A DNA stretch of 43,596 nt from Candidatus Parcubacteria bacterium (GTDB taxonomy: Bacteria; Patescibacteriota; Minisyncoccia; Phycocordibacterales; UBA2100), in the NCBI GenBank assembly GCA_003599295.1, contig QZJK01000018.1, positions 1 through 43,596 of the forward strand, read 5' to 3'. A program made the translations under genes and the position numbers. Shown one piece after another: positions 30,058 to 37,990 of the stretch. The notes under the pieces are model-generated. The model was given only the letters and a program-made list of their open reading frames with translations, was not told where the DNA came from and searched no databases. The number at the start of each line of letters is the position of its first letter. Position 1 is the stretch's first letter.

Positions 30058-30099
30058 ACCCCGCGCTCCCTTTCGAATTCCACCCTGCTGAAAATAGCA

Positions 30100-30126
30100 C
30101 AAAGTCGGAGACACGCTCCGACTTTG
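30100..30126. terminator. hairpin terminator downstream of tRNA-Tyr
   Basis: 11-bp stem CAAAGTCGGAG-ACACG-CTCCGACTTTG. Confidence 0.7.
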
Positions 30127-30136
30127 GCAATTTTAG

Positions 30137-30219
30137 TGCGCCGGGAGGGATTCGAACCCCCGTAGCCCGAAGGCAACGCGTCTACAGCGCGTCGTAATTG
30201 ACCGCTCTACCACCGGCGC
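30137..30219 (-). tRNA. tRNA-Tyr (anticodon GUA)
   Basis: GCGCCGG/CCGGCGC acceptor, anticodon ACGCG-CTGTAGA-CGCGT, long variable arm, T-arm GGGTTCGAATCCC. Confidence 0.92.
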
Positions 30220-30266
30220 ATTGTTCGATAGTATGCCGTATTTTTGGTCATGCTACAATACCGAAT

Positions 30267-30662
30267 ATGTCCCGCACGCAGGCTCTTTCTTGGATGGCCG
30301 TAATCGTCTTCTCTCTCGCTTTAACGTTGCCACTCTTCACATCTGCGGCGCTCCCGGACAAGATAGTTCCGTGTAACGGCGTAGACTGCGATGTCTGCGA
30401 TATCGCGAAACTTGCGCAGAACACGCTCAATGCCGGCATTTACATCGCCATCTTTCTCTCGGCAATATTATTCGCATGGGCCGGGTGGAAATACGTCTCT
30501 GCGGGCGGTGATTCCGGCAAAGTGAGAAGCGCGCGGGAAATATTCACTAATGTACTCATCGGCCTTGTCATCATCCTTGCCGGATGGCTTGTCGTGGACA
30601 CAATCATGAAAACCTTTGTAAGCGAGAGTGCGACCTTGGGGCCCTGGAACGAGATCTGCTGA
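30267..30662 (+). CDS. VirB2/TrbC-like two-TM pilin-family protein, detached paralog
   Basis: Signal peptide; FAWAGWKYVSAGGDSGKVRSAREIFTNVLIGLVIILAGWLVV; TACAAT 7 nt before ATG. Confidence 0.75.
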   Translation: MSRTQALSWMAVIVFSLALTLPLFTSAALPDKIVPCNGVDCDVCDIAKLAQNTLNAGIYIAIFLSAILFAWAGWKYVSAGGDSGKVRSAREIFTNVLIGLVIILAGWLVVDTIMKTFVSESATLGPWNEIC

Positions 30663-30702
30663 AATTGACCGACTGCCGATTCTCGGCTATAGTGCTCGTC
30701 TT

Positions 30703-30861
30703 ATGTCCCAAGATCAACTCATAAAACTGGCGTGCCAGAAGTGCGGCCGCACGAACTATTGGTCGCGCAAGAACAAGAAACTCGTAGAGCGCAAAATAGA
30801 GATCAAGAAATACTGCAAATGGTGCAGGGCTCATACAAAGCATAAGGAATCCAAAAAATAA
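30703..30861 (+). CDS. rpmG: 50S ribosomal protein L33
   Basis: MSQDQLIKLACQKCGRTNYWSRKNKKLVERKIEIKKYCKWCRAHTKHKESKK with two CxxC motifs. Confidence 0.92.
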   Translation: MSQDQLIKLACQKCGRTNYWSRKNKKLVERKIEIKKYCKWCRAHTKHKESKK

Positions 30862-30880
30862 TACTGCACCATTTGCAGTA

Positions 30881-30946
30881 GGAGGGGGTCGGGGAACCTG
30901 TCGGTTCCCCGTGAAGGAAGGAATGGGAAAACCGTGGGTTTCCCAG
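30881..30946 (+). repeat. double-hairpin repeat copy C
   Basis: GGAGGGGGT, CGGGGAACC-TGTC-GGTTCCCCG, TGAAGGAAGGAA, TGGGAAAACC-GTG-GGTTTCCCA. Confidence 0.85.
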
Positions 30947-30956
30947 AACTGCTGGT

Positions 30957-30997
30957 GGTGCAGGGCTCATACGAAGCATAAGGAAAGCAAGAAATAA
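30957..30997 (+). repeat. second copy of the L33 gene 3' end
   Basis: 41 nt, 37/41 identical to 30821-30861; still reads ...CRAHTKHKESKK*, with only synonymous differences. Confidence 0.9.
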
Positions 30998-31040
30998 GTG
31001 CCTTGTAGTCGGGGCATCGCAGCCGTACAATCTCCAATAC

Positions 31041-31111
31041 GGGCCTATAGTTCAACGGTAGAATGGCGGTCTCCAAAACCGCTGATCTAGGTTCGAGTCC
31101 TAGTGGGCCCG
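31041..31111 (+). tRNA. tRNA-Trp (anticodon CCA)
   Basis: GGGCCTA acceptor, anticodon GCGGT-CTCCAAA-ACCGC, T-arm CTAGGTTCGAGTCCTAG. Confidence 0.93.
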
Positions 31112-31993
31112 CCACGACCCGATTCTTTTTTCGATAATCTTCTTTTGTTTCGACTCGAACCACTCGATGTTTTTATTTCGTCTCCAATAGGTGAGCTGCC
31201 GTTTCGAGTAACGGCGGATATCGCGAAGCAGTTCGCGCTCAAATTCCTGTCTCGATATCTTCTTTTCCAGCAATCTGGCAAGGGAGCGATACTCAAGACC
31301 GAGCGCACCCATCCGCTTATAGGCGAGCCCTTTGCGGTGAAGTTGCCTTGCCTCGGCGATCATACCCTCCTGCATGCGAGCCGATAGGCGCGCCGCTATC
31401 TTTGCATCAAGGATCTTTTTAGGGGGCATAACTCCTATCCAAAGCACGTCATACTCGGCGGGGAGAGGCGCCGCTTGCGGACTTTTTCCGATTGCAGCAG
31501 CTATCTCAAGAGCGCGGACAAGCCGCCGCTTGTTGTGTTTATCTATCGTCTTCGCGCGGTGCGGGTCTTGTTTCTTAAGAAGCGCGTACAATTGTGGCGC
31601 CGTCTTTTTTTCGAGGCGGGCGCGGAGCTTCATATTGGGAGGAGCGGCAGGGAGGGTAATACGGCCGACGAGCGCGTCGATGTAAAAGCCGGTGCCGCCG
31701 GCAACGATGGGTAGCTTTCCTCGCCGAGCAATGTCCGCGATAGCTCGCGTTGCCGCCTTGCGATAGTCCTCGGCCGTGTAGAGCTTCTTCGGATCCGTCA
31801 CATCAAGGAGATGGTGCGCAACACCCCGCATCTCGCGTTTTTTGATCTTTCCCGTGCCGATATCGAGTCCGCGATACACTTGGCGGCTATCGGCAGAGAT
31901 CACCTCCCCGTTGAATTTCCGGGCGAGCTCGACGGCCAATGCGCTCTTGCCCGACGATGTAGGGCCGACAATGACGAGAATTCGCTGTTTCAA
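31100..31993 (-). CDS. miaA: tRNA dimethylallyltransferase
   Basis: ILVIVGPTSSGKSALAVELARKFNGEVISADSRQVYRGLDIGTGK, HHLLDVTDP; TTG start one nt downstream of tRNA-Leu(CAA), stop inside tRNA-Trp (opposite strand). Confidence 0.92.
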   Translation of the reverse strand: MKQRILVIVGPTSSGKSALAVELARKFNGEVISADSRQVYRGLDIGTGKIKKREMRGVAHHLLDVTDPKKLYTAEDYRKAATRAIADIARRGKLPIVAGGTGFYIDALVGRITLPAAPPNMKLRARLEKKTAPQLYALLKKQDPHRAKTIDKHNKRRLVRALEIAAAIGKSPQAAPLPAEYDVLWIGVMPPKKILDAKIAARLSARMQEGMIAEARQLHRKGLAYKRMGALGLEYRSLARLLEKKISRQEFERELLRDIRRYSKRQLTYWRRNKNIEWFESKQKKIIEKRIGSWRAH

Positions 31994-31994
31994 G

Positions 31995-32075
31995 TGCCGG
32001 AGGAGAGACTCGAACTCTCACGGGTTGCCCCACACGATTTTGAGTCGTGCGCGTATACCATTTCGCCACTCCGGC
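31995..32075 (-). tRNA. tRNA-Leu (anticodon CAA)
   Basis: GCCGGAG acceptor, anticodon CACGA-CTCAAAA-TCGTG, T-arm GAGAGTTCGAGTCTCTC. Confidence 0.93.
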
Positions 32076-32142
32076 TTAGGGGCAAGTGTACGGCGATTTT
32101 ATGCGGAAAACAAACTTTTTCGACATGTTATAATTTTCAATT

Positions 32143-33114
32143 ATGGCTGCGGCATATCAGGGGGATTCCATTTTTTGGGTCGAGGTTGACCGCATCAAGC
32201 CGAACCCGTTCCAGCCCCGCAAAGTCTTCGACGAAGCGGCCCTCGCATCTCTCGCCGAGTCCATCCGCCAGTACGGCGTATTACAGCCGCTCACGGTCAC
32301 GAGGAAAGAGATAGAGCGGCCGGGAGAGGGGATTTACGTCGAATACGAGCTTATCGCCGGAGAGCGCAGGCTTCGCGCGGCGAAGCTTGCGGGCATTCTC
32401 CAAGTGCCGGTGGTCATCCGAAGCGGCGAGGACGACGACCGGATGAAGCTCGAGATAGCCATCATCGAGAATCTTCAGCGCGAGGATTTGAATCCGATAG
32501 ACCGCGCGAAGGCGTTCCAGCGTCTTACAAATGAGTTCGGCCTTAAACACATCGATATAGGCAAGCGGGTGGGAAAAAGCCGCGAGTACGTCTCGAACTC
32601 GCTTCGCATCCTCGCGCTCCCGGAAGATATGCAGGACGCGCTCGCCTCGGGCAACATCAGCGAAGGCCACACGCGTCCGCTTCTCATGCTCATGGACCGG
32701 ACGGCCGAGCAGAAGACGCTTTTTCAAGAGATACTCACGCGGAAACTCACGGTACGCGATTCGGAGCAGGTCGCTCGCCGCATAGCGACCGAGCGTGCGC
32801 GAAAGCCCGACCTTACGCCGGAATTGCTTCTCCTTGAGCGCGAACTGACAGAGCGGTTGGGTACGCGGGTGCGCATAGAGAAGAAGGATCAAGGCGGGAA
32901 ACTCCTGATAGATTTCTTTTCAGTAGACGATCTCGCGCATATCCGTTCGGTGCTCTCCCGCGGAGAGAGCAGTGTCCCTGCAGATTCAGGATCACCGATA
33001 CCCGCCTCCCCAGAGGCTTCCGATGCAAACCCAGGTGTGCCGGAAACGGAAGAAGCGCCTGCGAAAGAGAACCCCGGAGACGACCTGTACTCGATACGCA
33101 ATTTCAGCGTTTAG
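32143..33114 (+). CDS. parB: chromosome partitioning protein ParB
   Basis: IKPNPFQPRKVFDEAALASLAESIRQYGVLQPLTV, YELIAGERRLRAAKLAG, IENLQREDLNPIDRAKAFQRL; TATAAT 8 nt before ATG. Confidence 0.93.
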   Translation: MAAAYQGDSIFWVEVDRIKPNPFQPRKVFDEAALASLAESIRQYGVLQPLTVTRKEIERPGEGIYVEYELIAGERRLRAAKLAGILQVPVVIRSGEDDDRMKLEIAIIENLQREDLNPIDRAKAFQRLTNEFGLKHIDIGKRVGKSREYVSNSLRILALPEDMQDALASGNISEGHTRPLLMLMDRTAEQKTLFQEILTRKLTVRDSEQVARRIATERARKPDLTPELLLLERELTERLGTRVRIEKKDQGGKLLIDFFSVDDLAHIRSVLSRGESSVPADSGSPIPASPEASDANPGVPETEEAPAKENPGDDLYSIRNFSV

Positions 33115-34654
33115 CTTCTCGTTGCTGAGCAAGCGCGGCACGAATGTGCTTTTTTGCCATGTTCGTTTTTGCGATGTCGTGCCATTTGCGCGTCGGATGC
33201 CCGGCGGGTTTCGTAATGATCTCGACCATCTCGCCGTTCCGGAGGGGCGTATCGAGGGATACTAATTTTCCGTTCACGCGCGCGCCCGACATTGTATTCC
33301 CGAGGTCGGAGTGCACAGCATACGCAAAGTCGATGGGCGTCGCGGCGATAGGGAGGTCGATAACGTCGCCCTTCGGCGTGAACACGAAGACGCGGTGACT
33401 GAAGAAGTCGGATTTCAACGTATCGAGATATTCTTTAGATTCTTTCGAGGCGGGGTCGGCGTGTGCAAGTTCTTTCACCCATCCCGGGACGCCCTCCCCT
33501 TTATCCTCCACGACCGGTATTTTTTCCACAGCGCTCCATCCGAGCCGCGGGAAGAATTGCCGCACCCATTCGAGGCTTCCTCGCCGCCCCTCCTTCGCCC
33601 CCGCCTGTATTTCTTTGTAGGTGAGGTGCGATGCGATGCCGTACAAGGCTTCTTTGTGCTGCGCTTCCGTTCGAAGCTGCATTTCCAAGGCCCCGCCGTC
33701 TCCCGTATAGATGGTGGTGTGAATGCTCTGGTAGCCGTTCGGCTTCGGAAAGGCGATGTAGTCCTTTATCTTTCCCGGAACGGGGCGCCAATGGGAATGA
33801 ATGAGCCCAAGCGCGGAGTAGCAATCCGCTATCGTCGGGAAAATGACGCGGAGCGCGCGTATGTCATATATTTTTGTCATATCCCACCCCTTGCGCTCAA
33901 GCTTTCGGAACAGGGAATAAATGCCTTTGACGCGGGTTTCCGTGCGGAATTCGCGTAATCCTGCCTCGGCCAGTTCTCGTTTAAGGGTTTTCTCGACTTT
34001 CTCAAGCCGTCGTTCGTTCTCGATGCTTCGCTCTTTGAGAAGCTCGCGCGTCTTCTCATACTCTTTGGGGTACGCGTGCGGGAACGCGGCGTCCTCCAAT
34101 TCTTGCTTCGCGACTGACATACCGAGCCTGTCTGCTATCGGCGCGTATATCTCGAGCGTTTCGAGCGCGATGCGCATCCGCTTCTCGACGCGGGGCACGT
34201 GCTCGAGCGTGCGCGCGTTGTGCAGCCGGTCCATCAATTTGATGATGAGCACGCGTATGTCTTTCGCGGTCGCGGCGAAAAGTTTGCGAAGCGATTCGGT
34301 GTGTCGTTCAAGGCCGCGATAGCGGAGCGTCCCCAATTTCGTCACGCCTTCAACGAGAGAGAGGACCTCTTTGCCGAACGTATCCTCGATGTCTTTCGGG
34401 GTCACACCCGCATCTTCGATAGTGTCGTGGATGAGCCCGGCCGCTATCGAGCGCGGCCCCATGCCAGCTTCCGCGAGCAAATATGCAACTTCTGCCGGGT
34501 GCACGAAGTACGGGTCGCCAGAATAGCGCTTCTGCACTTTATGTGCTTCTTCCGAAAATCCATACGCCTTTGAGACAAGCTCAATGTCCTTGGCGTCCTT
34601 GCTCGCCATCGCGTCGAGTATTTCCTTCAAGGGACGAGGTTTTACGGCGTTCAT
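33104..34654 (-). CDS. relA: RelA/SpoT bifunctional (p)ppGpp synthetase/hydrolase-type protein
   Basis: HD part (FVHPAEVAYLLAEAGM, AAGLIHDTIEDAG), synthetase part (KPNGYQSIHTTIY, EMQLRTEAQH), C-terminal TGS (VFVFTPKGDVIDLPIAATPIDFAYAVHSDLG). Confidence 0.93.
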   Translation of the reverse strand: MNAVKPRPLKEILDAMASKDAKDIELVSKAYGFSEEAHKVQKRYSGDPYFVHPAEVAYLLAEAGMGPRSIAAGLIHDTIEDAGVTPKDIEDTFGKEVLSLVEGVTKLGTLRYRGLERHTESLRKLFAATAKDIRVLIIKLMDRLHNARTLEHVPRVEKRMRIALETLEIYAPIADRLGMSVAKQELEDAAFPHAYPKEYEKTRELLKERSIENERRLEKVEKTLKRELAEAGLREFRTETRVKGIYSLFRKLERKGWDMTKIYDIRALRVIFPTIADCYSALGLIHSHWRPVPGKIKDYIAFPKPNGYQSIHTTIYTGDGGALEMQLRTEAQHKEALYGIASHLTYKEIQAGAKEGRRGSLEWVRQFFPRLGWSAVEKIPVVEDKGEGVPGWVKELAHADPASKESKEYLDTLKSDFFSHRVFVFTPKGDVIDLPIAATPIDFAYAVHSDLGNTMSGARVNGKLVSLDTPLRNGEMVEIITKPAGHPTRKWHDIAKTNMAKKHIRAALAQQREAKR

Positions 34655-34666
34655 ACAAGCTGATAA

Positions 34667-34685
34667 TACTGCGACTTACGCAGTA
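34667..34685. promoter_or_regulatory. inverted repeat overlapping the relA -10 box
   Basis: TACTGCG-ACTTA-CGCAGTA (7-5-7) overlaps TATTAT (minus strand, 34663-34668), 8 nt before the relA ATG. Confidence 0.45.
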
Positions 34686-34766
34686 CGCAACGTGAAGAGA
34701 ATTCCGCCGTTTATTGCTTGCGCAGAATACCTCGCGGCAGAGCCGCGAGGATGAATGCGCAGGAGC

Positions 34767-34848
34767 GGAGGGGGTCGGGGAACCGCGTTCGGTTCCCCGT
34801 GGAGGAGAGCAGCGAGCGGAGCGAGTGTTGAGAACCGACGGTTCTCAA
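34767..34848 (+). repeat. double-hairpin repeat copy D
   Basis: GGAGGGGGTCGGGGAACC identical to copy C over 18 nt; CGGGGAACC-GCGTTC-GGTTCCCCG; linker TGGAGGAGAGCAGCGAGCGGAGCGAGTG; TTGAGAACC-GAC-GGTTCTCAA. Confidence 0.85.
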
Positions 34849-34895
34849 AAAATGAGATACCGCAACAGCTGGGCTAGCGCAGTATCTCATTTTTT
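34847..34895 (-). terminator. topA terminator hairpin
   Basis: 14-bp arms AAAAAATGAGATAC (34847-34860) and GTATCTCATTTTTT (34882-34895); the topA stop codon lies in the stem. Confidence 0.7.
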
Positions 34896-37049
34896 CTTGT
34901 GCGGATTGTGATTCGGACATGCTCTGTTCGAGCAACGTTCGGGAATGGTTTTTGTCCCCTCCATCATGAGCGAGCCGCATTCCGGGCAAGTACGCCCCGT
35001 CGGTTTTGCTTTTATCGCATATTTGCACTCGGGATAGTTGGAGCACGAGTAGAAAAGGCCGAAGCGGCCACGGCGTTCCGTTAGTTCTCCCTTGCCGCAG
35101 ACGGGGCATGCGACGCCCGTTTTCGCGCGCGCTTCTTCGGCGGGGTCCTGCTTCACGAATTTGCACTTCGGATAGTTCGAGCAGGCGATGAATCTCCCAA
35201 AGCGCCCTTCACGTTCGATGAGTTTTCCGTCTTTGCATTGTGGACACGCTTCACCTATCTCTTTCGGGGGCGCTATTTCACTTCCATCTTCTTTTCGCGC
35301 TCCGAGGCACGCCGGAAATTTTGCGCAGCTCATAAAGCGCCCCGAACGCGACAATTTGTAGACCATTGGTCCTCCGCAGAGTGGGCAGGGGAATTCCGCC
35401 GGCGCGTCTCCCATGTTCGTCAGCTTCTCTATCTTCGCCTTGCTCTTTACCGCTTTCGTGAACGGGCTGTAAAAATTCCTGAGCGTTTTTTCGTATTCGC
35501 GCTTGCCGTCTGCTATCTCGTCGAGCTCGTTCTCCATCTCCGCCGTGAAGGTGTCGCTGATGTACTCGGCGAAGTGGTTCTCCAGGAACGTCGAGACGAC
35601 GTCGCCCGTATGCGTTGGAAGGAGCGTGCGTCCTTGTTTGTCGACATATCCGCGGTCCTCGAGCGTTTTGATGATGGTCGCGTACGTGGACGGTCTCCCG
35701 ATGCCGCGCCGCTCCAATTCTTTCACAAGACCAGCTTCGCTGTAGCGCCCTGGCGGCTGAGTTTCTTTTTCTTCCGAACGAGCTTCAATGAGATGCAATG
35801 ATTCTCCCTCGGCCACTTTTGGCAGTTCGACTTCCTCGCCGCGCGCGGCCGGATCGGCTTTGAGCCAACCCTCGAACATGATGCGGGAGCCCCGTGCGGC
35901 AAAAAGCGGGACGGATGCCCCGGTAATCTCCGCAGAAATGGTCGTGCGCATGACGCGCGCATCGGCCATTTGGCTTGCGACCGCGCGTGCGCGGATGAGC
36001 GCGTACAATTTTTTCTGTTCATCGGTCGCTCCCACGCTGTGTTTTTTCGGGTTCGTCGGGCGCACCGCCTCGTGCGCTTCCTGCGCAGTTTTGCTTTTCG
36101 TTTTATACGTGCGTGGAGAAACGTATTCTTTGCCGAACTCGCTCGCAACGGTCGCAATGAGCGCGGCTTGCGCTTCCTGTGCGAGGTTTGGACTGTCGGT
36201 GCGCATGTACGTTATATGTCCGGCTTCGTACAATTTCTGCGCGGTGCGCATTGTGCGGGACGGCGAGAAACCGAGCCGGGTCGAAGCAGCTTGCTGAAGG
36301 GTCGAGGTCGTAAATGGCGCTCGCGGCGCGCGCGATTGCTCGGCTTCTTCGACGTTTGCGACTTTCCACGGACCGGCCTCGGCGGCACTCAATATTCTTT
36401 TTGCCTCCGTTTCGGTCTTCGGCTCCTCGACGCAGGTAACGCCGAATTTCTTTCCTTTCGCGGTTTTCAGATCGGCGCTGATGACCCAGAATTTCTCGGG
36501 GATGAACGCCCGTATTTCCCTCTCTTTTTCCATGAGTATTCGAAGCGCGGGGGACTGCACGCGTCCGGCAGAAAGGCCGTAGCGCACCTTTTTCCATACC
36601 AGTCCGGAAAGGTCATAGCCAAAGAGGCGGTCTAACACGCGCCGCGCCTCCTGCGCGCGTCGAAGATCGTCATCTATCCTTCGCGGGTTCGCGAGCGCCT
36701 CTTGCACCGCCCGTTCAGTAATTTCGTTGAATACGATGCGCTTCGGTTTCTTGAGCCCGATAGTTTCCGCCAAGTGCCATGCGATGGCTTCTCCTTCGCG
36801 GTCGGGGTCGGTCGCAAGGATGACCTCTTCCGCCTTTTCCGCCATTCTGTGGAGCTCATCTATAACGTGCTGTTTCTCTTTCACGAGCTGGTAGCGCGGC
36901 ACGAAACCGCCCTCGACATCGACGGCGTCTTTATTCGATTTCGGCAAGTCGCGAATGTGTCCGACGGAAGCGCGGACGGTAAATCCTTTACCGAGATACT
37001 TCTCTATCGTTTTCGCTTTTGCGGGGGATTCTACTATTACAAGCTTCAT
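34887..37049 (-). CDS. topA: DNA topoisomerase I
   Basis: MKLVIVESPAKAKTIEKYLGKGFTVRASVGHIRDLPKS, LATDPDREGEAIAWHLAE, TYMRTDSPNLA; four-Cys zinc ribbons at the C-terminus. Confidence 0.96.
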   Translation of the reverse strand: MKLVIVESPAKAKTIEKYLGKGFTVRASVGHIRDLPKSNKDAVDVEGGFVPRYQLVKEKQHVIDELHRMAEKAEEVILATDPDREGEAIAWHLAETIGLKKPKRIVFNEITERAVQEALANPRRIDDDLRRAQEARRVLDRLFGYDLSGLVWKKVRYGLSAGRVQSPALRILMEKEREIRAFIPEKFWVISADLKTAKGKKFGVTCVEEPKTETEAKRILSAAEAGPWKVANVEEAEQSRAPRAPFTTSTLQQAASTRLGFSPSRTMRTAQKLYEAGHITYMRTDSPNLAQEAQAALIATVASEFGKEYVSPRTYKTKSKTAQEAHEAVRPTNPKKHSVGATDEQKKLYALIRARAVASQMADARVMRTTISAEITGASVPLFAARGSRIMFEGWLKADPAARGEEVELPKVAEGESLHLIEARSEEKETQPPGRYSEAGLVKELERRGIGRPSTYATIIKTLEDRGYVDKQGRTLLPTHTGDVVSTFLENHFAEYISDTFTAEMENELDEIADGKREYEKTLRNFYSPFTKAVKSKAKIEKLTNMGDAPAEFPCPLCGGPMVYKLSRSGRFMSCAKFPACLGARKEDGSEIAPPKEIGEACPQCKDGKLIEREGRFGRFIACSNYPKCKFVKQDPAEEARAKTGVACPVCGKGELTERRGRFGLFYSCSNYPECKYAIKAKPTGRTCPECGSLMMEGTKTIPERCSNRACPNHNPHKKK

Positions 37050-37111
37050 GGCGGGTAGTGATATCCCAATACCATAGCATGTGTCAAGCTAATCGCTTCG
37101 CGCTTTCTCTC

Positions 37112-37972
37112 TTAACGTGCGCGAACTGTACCGAGTTCTTCGACGATGAGACCCTTTATTTCCATTGTTGAGAGCAAAATGTTCGCCTCGGTTATCGGAA
37201 GGTCGAGCGTCGCGAGAAGCTCATCGCGGGAAATGGGGGTTCGAAGCGCCTCGAGAACACGACGTTCAGCTTCGGAAACATCCGCGTGCGAAGCGACCGC
37301 TTCGCGCGCCTCATCCTTGATACCGAGCGCCCGCAAAATGTCCGCCGGTTCCGTCACCGGAGTCGCGCCAAGTTTCAAGAATTGATGCGTTCCGCGGCTC
37401 TCGGCGGAGAAAATGGAGCCGGGGACGACGAGGAGCTCCCGATTGTATTCAGTCGCGAGTCGCGCGGTGATGAGCGAGCCGGACCTCTCTTTCGCTTCGA
37501 CGACGAGCGTCGCATGGCAGAGCCCCGCCATGATGCGGTTCCGTTGGGGAAACGTGTAATCAGTCGCTCTCATGTCGGGCTCGAATTCCGAAAGGAGCGC
37601 GCCGCCCTTTTTGACGATTTCGCGCGCTAAACTTACATTCGCGCGCGGGTAGAGGACATTCCAACCAAGCCCGGAGCCGGGGACGGCGACAGTCGTAAGC
37701 CCCGCTTCAAGCGCCGCTTTGTGCGCTTCGGCGTCTATGCCATAGGCAAGCCCCGATACAATTAGTATGGGGTAGCCCCGAAGGCCCTCCATGAGATGAC
37801 GCAGGGCTTGCCTCCCGTACGAGGTGCACGCGCGGCTCCCGACGACGGCGAGCCACGCCGCGTCGAAACTCGGAAGTTTTCCGCGCACGTAGAGCTTTTT
37901 CGGCGCATCCGGTATCTCCGAGAGAAGCGGCGGGAACTCTTTCGGGGAAAGAATCGCCAAATCGGCCTTCAT
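37112..37972 (-). CDS. dprA: DNA processing protein DprA/Smf
   Basis: AVVGSRACTSYGRQALRHLMEGL, IVSGLAYGIDAEAHKAALEAG, TVAVPGSGLGWNVLYP, KERSGSLITARLA. Confidence 0.93.
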   Translation of the reverse strand: MKADLAILSPKEFPPLLSEIPDAPKKLYVRGKLPSFDAAWLAVVGSRACTSYGRQALRHLMEGLRGYPILIVSGLAYGIDAEAHKAALEAGLTTVAVPGSGLGWNVLYPRANVSLAREIVKKGGALLSEFEPDMRATDYTFPQRNRIMAGLCHATLVVEAKERSGSLITARLATEYNRELLVVPGSIFSAESRGTHQFLKLGATPVTEPADILRALGIKDEAREAVASHADVSEAERRVLEALRTPISRDELLATLDLPITEANILLSTMEIKGLIVEELGTVRAR

Positions 37973-37990
37973 GGTGTTATATTGTACCGT
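37973..37990. promoter_or_regulatory. compact divergent promoter dprA/serS
   Basis: 18-bp intergenic region GGTGTTATATTGTACCGT; + strand TATATT (37978-37983) 7 nt before serS ATG, - strand TACAAT (37981-37986) 8 nt before dprA ATG. Confidence 0.65.

Noticed and set aside
31112-31114. Encoded CCA tail on tRNA-Trp
   Set aside because: CCA does follow the discriminator, but the other tRNAs here lack it and a three-base match is likely chance.
32143-33114. Replication origin/parS region around parB
   Set aside because: No parA, dnaA or parS-like palindrome (TGTTTCACGTGAAACA type) seen nearby, and no DnaA-box cluster.
34711-35166. 151-aa ORF overlapping the topA 3' end
   Set aside because: Covers repeat D, a terminator and topA in another frame; no coding signal.
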